Program-made: the position numbers and the translations under genes | Notes under the pieces: generated by a model | What the model was told of the DNA's origin: nothing | Databases searched by the model: none | What the model saw: the letters and a program-made list of their open reading frames with translations, nothing else | Source of the DNA: Taenia hydatigena | Taxonomy: Eukaryota; Platyhelminthes; Cestoda; Cyclophyllidea; Taeniidae | Length of the DNA: 64,000 nt | Direction: 5' to 3' | Assembly (NCBI GenBank): GCA_036345935.2 | Contig: JADWOT020001131.1 | Location: 141,906 to 205,905 of the forward strand | Shown here: one piece after another, positions 12,054-25,061 of the stretch | Numbering within the stretch: position 1 is the first letter of the stretch | How the letters are laid out: each line of letters begins with the position of its first letter

Positions 12054-14590
12054 TCGTTTCTACCTAAAAGAACGAAGTATGCGTTCGGAAAATTACACTA
12101 GCTGATTAATTAAATCCAATTGCTAAGTCTACTTCATGGATCCACCTTCACCATTGAAAGGGCATTCTGAGCAAAAGTTAGAGGCCTCTGTTTGCGTTTA
12201 ATTAGTCTGGAAATGCGGACAATGCAGGAAAAACCATCTATTCTTTTAATGTTGCACCACTTCTGAGCGCATGAGTGAGGTAGAGTTACGGTTAGGTTTA
12301 GGGTTTGGGGGATGTCAAAGAAGTAACGGGATAGGTAGCCCTAACCACCAAGAATGCCTTCCTGAATACCCAGTTCAGAAGTGACATTTAGTCTGCACCG
12401 AAAATCACGTTGGGAGAACTGAGATGAATGGCGCTTCAATTTAGCATCGAACCATTCAAAACGACGTAGCAACATGAAATAAGGATAGGAGGAAAACGAT
12501 CAGGTTATGCTTTTGGATTTTAGCTTATTTGTTGTGAAGGGACTTAATCAATTGCAAAGAATAACCACTTAAGCCATCGCTTTGATAAAATAAAGGACGA
12601 GTGAACATTCTTAGACGTAATTGAAAGAAGACCATCTAATATTGGTTGAAATTACTGGCTTACTGCAAAAGAGAAGGCGCCTTATATTGCTCAAAACGCC
12701 ATAGTAAAGCATTTTCACTGCCTCACATTTTAATAGTCTAATGAAATAGACCTCAAACGCAAAGCCTTAACAAAGTTGTTTGATGCATGATGGGAAGGTG
12801 ACATCCGAGGAGTAAAGACAAGCCCAACCTATGCAGAGGAGCAGAAGCGCCTGCCTGCAAAACATCCAGATGGTGTCAAGCACTTTCACCTAAGGACCAG
12901 TGAATAGAGACGGAAATGCTACATGATTAGTAAAATTAATCGGTTATCACTCGTTAGCCAACTAGAAAAAAGTGAATGTGTAGAGAATGCTACTGACGTG
13001 CTTTGCAAAATCAAAAAGACGTTACTGTCACATATTAGTTAGGCGAGTCACGTCGTCCTCACAGTGAGCAAGTATTTAGTAATGATTTACTAACCCTCTC
13101 TATTTTCGAGAGGTCTTCTCTAAACATATTCGCATTTCATCAAATTCTATTGAGCAGATAGATATCAGCTATGAGCTTCGTTGGACTTCTGTACGTGACT
13201 GATACACCGTAAAAATCGGCATCTACAGTGCATCACACGCGCGCACACAACCGCACAAATCGTAGTCTCTTAGATATGGAGTGGGGAGTGCCTCAGACTT
13301 GTGAGGTGACCAGTGTGCAGGCAGTTCAGTAATAACCGATAATGAAACTCTTATTCGCCCATTGACTGTAGAAACACGTAACTTCTGACCACAAGTTATT
13401 CGGTTAGACGACCATTTAGGAGACGTGGGAACAAAACGTTCATGAATTTCCGATCCTCCTGTCTGTCACGCACTATACTATGGCATCTAGTATGAAGTCA
13501 TGCGGTCCAACTTCATCACATTTGCCTAAATGCCGAGAAAGAGATGAATCAACTGCTGCAGCACTACTCACGCTACGCATTGCTTTTGGCTACACATGGC
13601 ACATTGATTCAGATTAAGACAAGCTAAACGAATGTGTGTTTTGATTTTATTTGATATGAGCAACCTTTTAAACGTAAGGTCCTCTAACTGACCTGAATTC
13701 GCCAAAATTAAGCTTCTTTTGCCATATGGTCACAAGGGGTACGCTTTACTACTGTCTGTTGCACCGTTACCAAATACCCGTACATAGACTGGACAACAAG
13801 CTGGCTTTCGACTTAGTTTAGAATCAATGTTAAACTTCACTCAGTTTTAGCCAGTGATTACCGTATCGATACTACTGCGTATGTTTTCAAGTCTTTACAA
13901 GTAACTGCTCGTACCATTGCTGTATTATCGAGCTTTCTTCGACTTGATAGAAACAAAGGTCCAGGTACTAGGCTGCAAAATATTACTAAATGTTAGCTAT
14001 TTAAATCCGATTAAAAGTTAACAAAAAGGAAGAAACCTATAGTAGTAGATTGTATGGTGATAACGTCGCAAATTCGAAACGAGCGTCTCTCAAAGTGTCC
14101 AGCCGAGAGCTGGGAAGTCCATATAATATGAGTCGCATGGCTGGGTCGCATAAACACAAGTTTGTAGCAGAGCACAATCGCCCGTATTCAAAAATTAGGC
14201 AGCATCCCTGTTATTGTGAAATGGTAGCACATACGGATCACCTTCGTGGAAGATTAACATCCAGAGAGTGGTCCTTTAGTTGCAGTGTTATAATTCATGG
14301 CGCATAATATTAGCAATGAGAAAGTAAAATTTTCAAATAAGTGGCAGCCGACTAATGAATCTTCAACGCCTTTCAGGTAGCTTGAAAATGCAAACAAAAT
14401 AAGCATTGCAACGGAATTCCAGTGACTATGAATCAGTCAGATAGCTTAAATCCGATCAGCAATTGAAATAGAAAAAAGAAGACGTATCCTTCGTACAAGG
14501 CAGACTTCCCGAAGTCCTCCGTTCTGTATTTGCAAAGATAACGGCCCAATGAACCGCCTTTGGTCCAGTTCTCACCATCTCCTTAGATCA
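12054..14590. other. No gene recognised
   Basis: Apart from the telomere-like motif at 12,290, no repeat or domain is apparent. An 85-codon frame at 14,050-14,307 is unrecognised and lacks an ATG. Confidence 0.6.
12290..12311 (+). repeat. Short telomere-like motif
   Basis: The stretch reads GGTTAGG-TTTAGGG-TTTGGGG, three degenerate TTAGGG/TTTAGGG-like units. It may be an interstitial telomere-type insertion at a repaired break, or chance in a G/T-rich spot. Confidence 0.35.
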
Positions 14591-14737
14591 CTCGTCTCCA
14601 CCACCTCAGGTGTCTGCACTCGCGATACCACACTAATGAGCCGAGTTACCAAACTCATGCCTTCACCGAAAGGCACCAAGGCGACAGCAGTGGCAGCAGA
14701 ATCATCTGCATTAGTGCCCTCGATTGTATCAGGAAGG
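14591..14737 (+). CDS. Possible internal exon with strong splice donor, unrecognised
   Basis: A GC-rich island in AT-rich sequence ends in a near-consensus 5' splice site (GGAAG|GTGAGT) at about 14,737/14,738. Candidate acceptors are CTCCTTAG (14,580-14,587) and CCACCTCAG (14,600-14,608). The frame is open and Ser/Thr/Ala-rich. The opposite strand is also open across the same interval, so strand assignment rests on the splice signals. Confidence 0.2.
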
Positions 14738-15579
14738 TGAGTAGACAGCAAAGCAAGTCTGAGGCGTTGGTGAGGAACTGGATGATATAAACAACGATAA
14801 AATGGAAGCATGATGAATGGTAGAGGGCTGTAAAATTCAAATGCATGTGCGTGATTGTTAGTTGTGTTATGAGCCTTAAAACTGCTTGGTTCTGCATCAA
14901 AAGCGAATAAGAAGATCGCTCTTATAGATTACTCCCTCATCCACACCTACATTGTCCGTTGTAAAAAAGCTGCCGTTATTTCTTACAGACAGAATCGGGC
15001 TGCTGGTTCCTAATTCTAGTCAATTTTGGATCAACGTGAGTAAAAATGAACAGAGCTCTGAGTCCTTGCTACCTCTGAGTTTCTTAACTCAATATAATTG
15101 TCGCGCTTTCCCACAACTGGATTTTAAAGCGTGAACCACCACAAGCAAATTACAGAAGGAAGCAGGATGCGAAGGCTCATTTCTGATCAGTTTTGATCAA
15201 AAGAGAGGGAGTGGAATGCTGCTTTATCCCCATGCTAGAAGCTTTTATGGATTGAAAAATGCGTCTCATTTTCAGCTTAGATTATTTTGGTCACAGGAAA
15301 GTGCATTGACAATTTTCCGTGCCAACGTAGACGCTTTTATTGTTGACTATACACTAATTTTATAAGTTGATGAGGAAACAAATGCAAGCAATTACTGAAG
15401 GAAATAAGATGCTATGCTGTAATTCTCGTTACTTCTGCATCCGAGCAAACACATTCAGCATAGCTCTGTATACTTGTGTTACTTTAGCTCCCTTTGCCAA
15501 AATGGGCTCCTTCGATATGGGTTAGCCATAAGTAAGAAGTTAAATCATTGTGCATAAAAGCTAAAAGTAGATTGCAGAT

Positions 15580-16540
15580 TGTATCAAAATCATTCGCATT
15601 GCATTGCAGTAATCCTATCTAATGCGCTTCACGGCCACGGAAGTAAGCTAACATTTGATACCCAGCTTTAATTAATTCCAGATCGAATTAAAAGTTATGG
15701 CCCAATTAACACCCGCGCTTTCTCCCCTTTTTCGTTACAACACACTCCATGTTCAACTGCTTAACCCGAAACGTTGTTTTACCGGAGACCTGCGTGTGTA
15801 CTACGGTAGTAAGTCAACCATCGAGTTCTTATTATAAATGTTTTAAAATCGAAACGCGAAAAACATTGGGTGCATTGCACTATGGCTAATTCGCTAGGTT
15901 TACAAGTTTACTGTCCTGTGCATGAACCGGTCGACACCACCAGTTAAAACTTAGCATCAATTAATCTTTCCTATTCAGGTGAACCAAAGTAGGCAGCTCC
16001 TCTGTTGTTAACTCCTTTTCATTCCCTGTCTCTAGCAACAACTCTGTGACTGTTAAATAGCTTGACTAGTTATTTGAAATGTAGCTTACGGATGTAAACA
16101 TTGTAGTAACCAGTTAAAAGCAATTTTTGCTGCGCATTATTGATTGAACTCTTTGGGGTAATTGGTGAAATTAGATATTCTAGCAAAAAACATTGTTAAT
16201 TTATGCACAAAGACTTGATTCGAAACCATAAAATGCAATTCATTCTTACCTGAGTTGAATGTGAGGCAATGGCAAAGCCGGAATTCTGGCTCTGAACTGT
16301 TCGATGAATAGCTATGCTCGGCAATTCATGCTCAAGCCAGAAGGAACACATTTTAGTGGAGTTCAAGATCCGCACTCTCATTTTCAAAGAGTAATCCAGA
16401 GTAATTCGGATAAGCTAGTGCTATTTTACAGGACGGGTTCCAATTTCGCCAAAATCATGGCGTTTTGATGAAGTGAAGTAGGTAATATCCTACCGAGGAA
16501 AAATGTGGTTATTGGCAGTGGCCTTTAAAATGATGAGGGA
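15580..16540. repeat. Dispersed repeat family D, copy 2
   Basis: This is the partner of 8,700-9,720, about 6.85 kb downstream in direct orientation. It carries the landmarks CTGCGCATTATTGATTGAA, TTCTTACCTGAGTTGAATG and TTTCGCCAAAATCATGGCG. A local segmental duplication or two insertions of one element both fit. Confidence 0.55.
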
Positions 16541-19500
16541 GTTAATTGACTGAAAGATCTCGCCACTTTTCACAAACACGAACTGACGCTGACTTATGTC
16601 TTGGAGATCGCATCCATCATGTGTATTTGTTTTGTTTATTAATGACTCGTGACACATTTTATTCAACATACAGAATCAGATGACCATGACTCATAAATAA
16701 TTTTTTGGATAAAACCTACCACTGCACATATGCATGATACTATATTTAACAATTTTTAAAATTCTCTTCACACGTCATCCAGTTGTACCTCCAAATAGAA
16801 CGTGACGGCAATGTCTCTTATCCATTCTTCCCAGGCATAACCTCTACTTCGAATCCAGCAGTAAATACCTCTATCTCCACTGCAGGTATGGTTCATGTCA
16901 CTTATGGTTAGGCAATGCTGTATCGCATTCTAGGCACTTATGTGTTCAAGGCCTTCCTTACTAGGTAAACTTAATAAGAAAAATAACATTTAATACATAG
17001 TCGTAGTGTTTTTAGGTGGGCAAATTCTTGTGAAGGCATATGTTTCTTAAAAGATGCTTCCGTCCACTTAACTTATGCAAGATAGACGTTGCCATAAGTT
17101 GACCACGCTCCAAGTGTCTGTTTGTTTGAGGATTTTCCTTCCATGCAATCGGCGGTTTCGTTCCAGTTGAATTGGCAGATCGCATGCCCTTCAGTTCATC
17201 TCGTCTTGCCATTCTCCCAAAAATCGAGCCTTTTTAAACTAGCGGAAAAATAAGCACGGCATTCGTCATAAACAAATATCTGCTTAATTACATCCCGTTT
17301 CACTTACGCAATTAAAAACCCCATCTTACATAATGATGTGCATTGAATTCGTATAACCTCTCATATAATGGGTTATTAAAGAATAGAGTCGGATAAGTTG
17401 AGGTAAGAAAATGCAATCTTTTAAGGGATGGTCTCTTTCCGCGAACTTCGAGATTCGCAAAATTAGTCGCGACACAGATTTTTAGACCAATGCCGAAAAT
17501 TTTACTTTGGAGATCCTTGTGAGGTCTCTTTACTCGATGCCATGCAATCCAAGCAGAGACGATGAAATTGTTTAACCTACCATGAATAACAAAGTCTGGA
17601 CACATCGTGTCAAACGAGATGTTTATCTTGAACGACAACTCGCTGCAACACCTCATACCGCTTACAACTTTCCCTCTAGTTCTTGAGAAGGGAGGGGAGT
17701 AAGGGAAGGACTATATTCCTATTCATTTTTCTTTACTTAAGCTTTGACTCGCGCTTCGCATAATTGCATATTAATTGAGCAGACAGAACCTGTAGCACTT
17801 GAGATTGGCAATAGAAGAAGAGGTAGGGAGTTGTGCATACCTCCCTAAATAGCAAAGTCCCCAGCAATTCGAGGAAAATTGCCCGCAACTCTCCCAGCTT
17901 TACGGAGTCTTCTGTGTTTATTTTGCATAGTTGTCATTCTACGCATGTGGCATAGTGTTACTGCCCAGTAGAAGAGCAAGCTCTAGAACGCATTGCCTTC
18001 AATCACACCCATGCGCAAATGCGACAGGTGTGCTGCTGATTCACGCGCCTACCAACTCTCTCAGCCATTCAAATAATTAGGTGAATGGCAATGGACACAG
18101 CGTTTTCTGATTAGTTTGTGCTGATAACCGCAAGAGTCATGGTCCACAGCGCAACATTAAAGAGGCTAGGAGAATAAGTTTAAAACTGGTGCCATCTGCG
18201 CATTTGAAACACTTTAGCTAAAAGAAAACGAAACAGTTAGCACGAAAGTCGACCGCTACCAAGGCCTTCCTTCAAAATGGGGTCAACACTCAGGAAAAAT
18301 CATTATTCTGTTGCAGCAATATCTAAGCTCAAACAAAACACATCAGGTGATTATGCTCCCTTTCTTCCCTTCTACTAGCCAATACAGCTTTCCACTGCAT
18401 CATCACACCAAATGCATACTGGCCTTCTCGTCTGCAATCCACTCCTGCCAATCCTAGGGTCACAATTACGTTGACACATTTATCCACACTGAACTCTTTC
18501 GGTGCACTTTCTGGTCGCATGCCCACACGCATGCCTTGGTCGCCATGCAGATGTGCACGATTCGCATTGCAGTTGGTGGGCCCACTAAGAGGCTAAAGCA
18601 TGGAAGCCTTTGGTATGCACCACCCATTTGTTTGGATGAGATGTGCGCCATGGCGATGGCTTCATTGGTTGTTAAGGCGATGCGTGATGAGAAGTGGCAT
18701 GGATGTGAAGGCGCACAAATGGGTAGGCAAGGAGGCGGAAGAATGAGGAGGAGGAGGAGGAGGTAGGCAATGTCGATATCTAGACTTATCTTTATATTGA
18801 AATTGAAATTGTGTCGACAACCAAGTTCCATGTCCTGTCATCAAATATCCAACGCTAAAATTTTTCACATGTAATACAAATTTACGGTTTTAAAACGCGT
18901 ATTAAGTGGATTTGCTTTGTGAGAAGAAGGAGGGATGGAATTTTTGCCACAGCTATGACTCCGACAAATCGCAAGATGTGTCCTTTCCCATGATCTGTTT
19001 GTTTAACTGGGGAGAGGGGAAGAGGCCGTGCATACTCTGAGACTGTCTTTATCTGCGAGCCATCCCTCCCCAACTGATCTATTAGAGGTCTTGAAATCTT
19101 CAAATCGACCTCTAATGATACCAAGGGGCCTACCATGCAGCTGTCTGTCCTCTATAATTGAATAAGATCGATATGAAGCCCCTCTACTGATCAATCAACA
19201 AGTCACAATTTATACACCGACGTATTTGCGTCTCTTTAGTACGCACCAGTGCAACCACCACTGCTAATTGTGACCAGTATATTGCTTTTATGCAAATCTT
19301 ATTAATTATTCTTATCATACATATGCGCATCGAATAAAATGTAAGTGGTACTGAGCATATTTTTGAACATAAATAAACGATGATAATAAATAAATAAGTT
19401 ACGGGCTAAACAATCATGCAATCACAAAAGCTAATTGTCAATGCAAAAAATATGAAAATGGGTTAAGGTGCACGCACCAACATCGACTATCTCTACAGTC

Positions 19501-21729
19501 AATATTCCAACAACCATACATCTAGAACATCACGGAGCAAGAGATACTTGATAGCCTCTCTTCTGGTCCAACCGACGATTGATGGTAAGTTGTATGGGTT
19601 TATTTACACACATCTCTTTCTCTTTTCCTCCTTTCACTGAAAGTGTCTCTTCGATCTTCCCCACTTTCTTTACGCCGCTGCTTTAGAACAAGAAGTTGCT
19701 GAATGCATATTATTTAGTAGGCAGTGAGGGAGTGCTTCGAGGTAACTTGAAAGGCTCACCACAAACGACACGTCTGTTTACATTATGTTAGAGACAGTAA
19801 TCCACCCTTACAAATAAGGCTATCGAGTGCCGTAACGTGGATTGTAATGGAATTGTAAACAAATTGTTGTCAAATGTTTGCATTTTAGAATGGAATAATG
19901 AGTTGCGGAACCTGTGATACAAAACGCATCGATTAAGAGTTTTAAGGATAATAGCAACCTTTGATTTGCGCTCTGAATGCCAAGTAGTAATATTTCTTTA
20001 GATAAAATAGTCGCCTCTAGATTGTCACTGCGCGGAACATTAGCGTTGCCGACTCATTTGCACCCTAAGGACGCCAGTAGCACGCCCTACGGAAACAGTG
20101 CTGGCAACTCACGGAAGCGTTGGTTGAAGGAGGGCTTTGGAACATTACACTCTCAGTGACTTCTAGCTAGTGTCAGGGATCTTTCTTAAAGACATTGTGT
20201 GTTTGATTCTGCCTGTCCCCAAGAGGAATTGGATCACCGCCTTTATAGGCCAGAGGGTTTGATGATTCCATATGCATGGGTATGTAGCATTTTTGAACTA
20301 GAAAGCAGAGGTGGAGCTAGAGTTAAAGAGATTTATGCGCATTTTGCGCTCTTTTAAAATTTAAGTCTCCGTATTTCGTCCTTGACCACTTATGAGCTGA
20401 TGGCATGATGTGCATCGTCAAGCTGAGGCAAAATGTTAGGTGTGGCGCCCGCATACAGATAGCCGCCTCAGCGTTTGGTCGTTTTGTTAAAAGCATGCTC
20501 TTGAGACCGTCATTTGATTAAAGTGTAAATGTTTTGCGAAATACTGGTGTTGGGTTTGCAGCTGCCTTAGAGCGTAAGGGCGTGATTACAGTTTTGCTTC
20601 CTTGCTTTCGGTTGTAGCGGCTTATGGTGTAGAGCTGGATTGATACGCAGAGTACTTTGAGCGCACCCATTCCTATTTCTGGTTGTAGGATAGGGAACAA
20701 TTTTGCCCGCATTTGCTAGCGTTGCTAACTCAACTGAAGCACTCCGGTAGGGGTTTCCGACCACTTCTACTAAGTGTTTGCCTGTCTTACTACACAATTT
20801 TCCTGTCTCCCTTATCGTGTAATATCTCTATTTCGACACGCTGTTGTTGACCGGGCACACTTTTCTTCGCATTCATGTTGTGGCTTCTAGGCTGATTGCT
20901 TAAAATATGATGGTGAAATTGGTAAGAGTGAGGCCAGTCTAAAGCGTGCATGAGCACGCAGTCCATGCACCTAGATATTGCATTGTTATTTTGATTAAGC
21001 TCTTCAATCTACGGAATGTAGAGCTTCAAATTCGATTGGCCTGCCACCTAATAGGTTATTGAAGACTAGAGTTGGTTTGGCTTAATTTTTTTCCAAAAGG
21101 ATGTTTAAAGCCAGCCTACAAATCTGTCGTCAGCACTTTATGCTTAAACAAGGAAACTAAAATCGTGATTGGGAATTGGTGTAAAGGTTGCACTTAATGT
21201 GCTACGCAACACATAACATGCACTGGTCTACTGCTCTAAAAGGTTAGATAAGCTTAAACATTTAAGAAGAGCTATCAGAGAAATGCGCAAATTTTCCCCT
21301 TGTATTAGACCACTATTTTCCTGCATGCACCAGACTTGGTTGCCATTGTAATTTTTGTCTTTTCCATTTTTTCCTTGAGTTTCGTTTTCTCCTTAAACAG
21401 CTAAAAGTAACTATCTTTAGGGTTTTATCCTCTCGTGACCAGCCTCAGTGAAACAGGCCGAAATATATGGAATAATAGGGACGAGACTATCTACTTTTTG
21501 GTATTTGCAGATTGCTTGACTGGTATTTGCCCTTGGCTAGTGGTTAAAACAAATTGGATAGGGAATAAATGCATTTTCGAATTTATGAGCATAGATCGAG
21601 CTAGTCCGAACCATTAGCCAGAATGTGACAGATTGTTGACCAGAGAGAGATGCTAGCTGTTTCAGAGTACTAAATCGACCTACTAAGAGACAGCTTGGCA
21701 CAAATAACAACAACGGTCCCACCGCGATG
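16541..21729. other. No gene recognised
   Basis: A mix of AT-rich DNA and patches of higher GC (18,400-18,770; 19,980-20,160). The 114-codon minus frame at 17,312-17,656 has no recognisable domain. Confidence 0.6.
18742..18765 (+). repeat. (GAG)n microsatellite
   Basis: A short GAG/GGA run (about seven units) sits in a GC-richer patch at 18,400-18,770. That patch is open on both strands but matches no protein I know. Confidence 0.8.
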
Positions 21730-22060
21730 TCGTGATGGTTTTTCGATTTCGGTACGCTCTTTTATCGACTTTTGGAGAAGGTGATTCAAGTTTCTACACA
21801 GACCATTTCTGCCATTGAGTGCAGCTCTCTCCTGGTAACTTTGGTTATCCAAAGCAACCAACCTCCTTGTCTGTGTGACATTCTGGTGCAAATATGGACT
21901 ACGGTTGTCAAGGCGGAGTCTGTAACTACATATTTCCTCAGACATGACTTTGGGGACTGTCTTTACACAGAGGAGGACTCAGGAGGCGTATGGTAGTAAG
22001 GCCTTTGATTATCAGGCCTGCTACGGTGGATACTGCCACTACATGGGTGGATAATAAAGG
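21730..22060 (+). pseudogene. Possible papain-family cysteine peptidase relic
   Basis: Short motifs in the expected order but in shifting frames recall C1 peptidases. S-stop-WFF sits where GSCWAF is expected, with the catalytic Cys codon replaced by TGA (about 21,730). It is followed by VSTQTISAIECSS (like the ..DCSS segment), PGNFGY, then DYGCQGG (about 21,895-21,915, like the conserved GCxGG) and HDFG. Spacing between the first motif and the Cys of ECSS is 29 residues, close to the usual 31 in cathepsin L. No Asn or His active-site region is recognised downstream. GCxGG alone could occur by chance, so this is weak. Confidence 0.2.
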
Positions 22061-25000
22061 AATATGCAAGGATATTTATGACTTTACGAAGTGCCTAGCT
22101 GGCGGATGTTTCACCGAACCGTTCCAGGGTCATAGTTTCATCGTTGGTAGCAGCTGCTGGAACTAAAAGGTCAATAGTAAACTAGGATGAATGGCGGTTC
22201 CATCAACACAACATGGGCCGATCGTACACATTTTCCCTCTTTTTACTCGTCATTGTTTCGTATTTCTCCATCAGACCCGCACTCATTTTGTGCTTACTCG
22301 TCTTGCAATGTCAACGGTTCTAGCCACCCTTCTCTGGCATCGCAAATGCCCTACTTTTCAAAACATCATATTAGACAACCCTTCGCTATCGTCGATTATC
22401 CTTTTCACGCAAATGACACTGCATAGAACACGAGGACATTCTCGCCATTTGCGGCCTACATGCGTCTGGGTTCGTAACGAGTACAAAGCAGAGTACCATG
22501 TGTCTTTAGACGGTTAAGTATGTTACAGTGGCCAGGTTTGTTCATTTATTTATAGAGTTTCTTGACCATGCTGCCCGAGTGGTGACCTGTCGACCCAGAG
22601 AATATGTTGACTTCAAAGAGCCAACGAGGAGAGATGGAACACGAGCACAGATCTTCATAACATTTGAAGATTAGGATATGATTGATGCTTGCATAAACAT
22701 TAGGGATTCAAAAATCCATAAAAATTGATGAATCTGCCATGCTGCTAAATTAAAAATTGCATCAGGCATGATTTCGAGGTTGAAGGCATTTCTACCTAGC
22801 ATCGTTTTCTAACCCACATTTTTGTCATTCTCCGTAAAGCTACGAGGCATACAGTTTGGTCAAACGGTTAAGGTTTTGCTAATTATCGATAGTGTGCGAA
22901 GATAGCTGTAGAGCCACCAACCCGATCTGATTAATGGAATATGAAATGGAAAATGGTGCTAAGAAGGATCAGATCACAAAATATTTGGAAAGCATTTATA
23001 ATTGCAGTGGTCAGATTTTGACGGGCAATGGTATCATTCACATCGAATAATGACCCCTTCAAAGCACATACAGTCTGGTGGAAAGTGGGGTCCGAATTGT
23101 TATTGCTATCGAGTAGACTCTAGTACCCAATTGAATTTCCTATTGTGTGTATTGGAGACTCTGCTCAGTTATAATCCTGGTGACATTAAAATTGACTTCA
23201 CCTAATCACTTGTGTCATTGCAACCATTCAACCAATTAATTGAATACAATGCGCTATTTAACCCGGTTGGCTGTTAAGACCTTCGGTGCACTGCTTAAGC
23301 ATCTGCCTCCTTAAGATCAGCCTCAGCGGTTAACTTGACACCTTTCCTTCTGAATCGTGTTCCCAGAGAACATAGATTCCTTTTAGTTTTCTTGCTGGAA
23401 TTAGTAATATTTAATAGAACCATTAACTAACTCATATAAAAAAACTGTGAGCGTGTCACCTTGTCTATTTGACAGGCTCATGTGTAAACGTTTTGCCGCT
23501 CCACACGATAGGGTTTTGCATTTTTATTTAAGGCCGTTTTGCTTGTCATTGCATGCACTGGTGGCATATGCAAACAGGACCACCCTAAGTCATTAGATTG
23601 TAGGCAATGGCACATGAAGATATAAATGGCAGCTTAGAAATGAGCTAGGATCTAATACACCCTGAATCTAGCCGTATTTACCAACACTGATTAATGAGTT
23701 TATTAAGCGTGGTTTTGATGCGCTTAGTACTGTGACGTAATCTGTGTCTGTGATTGCTACAAAATAGGAAGCTATGTAAAGATCGCATGTACATCCCAAG
23801 ATTCGATTTGTTAAATAACCTTTTCACTTGCAGTGTGCTGCTACTTGAATAAGCACGGTTCATTTTAAACATTAGGCAACGCTAAATCAACAGATTGCGA
23901 GCATATGTGGCATTGGCACATTCCAGGATTGTCTTCTGTTCAAGGTATTTTACATTTTATTTCCTCAAATGTGACGAGTCTGGTACTACAGCTCCTGGGA
24001 TGCTGTGATTACTGAGGGGATCCAAGGCCTTTCCATTGTCGCTACTTTACTTCCCTTAAAAGGCATCGACAATGGTGTCTCATTCAGGGCACGCGGACTA
24101 TAAGTAGGCCTAATGATGTCTTCAGAATGGAGGAGTAGGGGCCTTCTTCTCTGCTTCCCCTTTTCCACGTCTTACTGCAACGCGCCTTTCGGTGAGAGCA
24201 TCATTTGTCTCCTACTACGATGTTCCACATGGTCCCGAGTGTTGCGCCTTGCATTATACTGCACTGTTTGTGCTTAATGCTAACAACACAAACAAAACAG
24301 AGTAGTGGGCACTTCATGTATTTCATTTCCTTGCCTTTATTTCCCAATTTAGTGACACAAGAAAATCTCGCCTCTATGCCTCTCTACTCTTTGCTCGCCT
24401 TCCCCTGCTTCAAACCCAACTTCAGTTTGCCCCAGCCTTCTCCTTTCTCCTCCTCTTCCTACCCCATCATATGCAGGCGCCTGCTTCGTAAGTCTTCCTC
24501 ATCTCTCTAATAGTCTCACCCTTCATCGTAACATTAAATAATGTTAAGATTCATAACTAGGCTCAAACTAACACAGCCTAAATCAGCTCTGACTCAATCA
24601 CGCTTTACCCATAACCAAATCTTGCTTTAGCATGGCCTTGTCTAAATTCCAGATCATTCCCTATTTCTATCTTTCTTTCCATCTCTCTAGCTTGTTCTAC
24701 ACCATTCACCTCAATTTCGTCTCCTACTCTTTCTCCTCCATCACTTGCACCCTCGAGAGCGAAGGCAGGCGCGCTGCTCCTACTTCCCCCTTTGCAATTT
24801 GTATACCCGTCCGATTCTCACCTCACCATCTCACTGTCCAGTTCTTTCCTTCTCTCTGCAGAGAATTTTTCTACCTGGCGCTCTACATTAATGTGTAAGA
24901 ACGTACACTCCCTGCCCTTTAGGGAACGCCTCAACCGTTGTCCTAAAAACAAGTAAGAACGTCTGTGTGTGCCTGTGCATATGTAGTGCAGAGCCACATT

Positions 25001-25061
25001 CAAGCCATCCTCTCCTCCTCAAATGCCCTTCTAGCCGACCAAGTCGGCATTTCTATCTTCA
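22061..25061. other. No gene recognised; CT-rich at its end
   Basis: Overlapping plus frames at 22,187-22,517 show no motif. From about 24,350 the plus strand is strongly pyrimidine-rich up to the family R repeat. Confidence 0.6.

Noticed and set aside
17312..17656. 114-codon minus open frame
   Set aside because: No recognisable domain, splice context or homology. This length is expected by chance in 64 kb of six-frame sequence.
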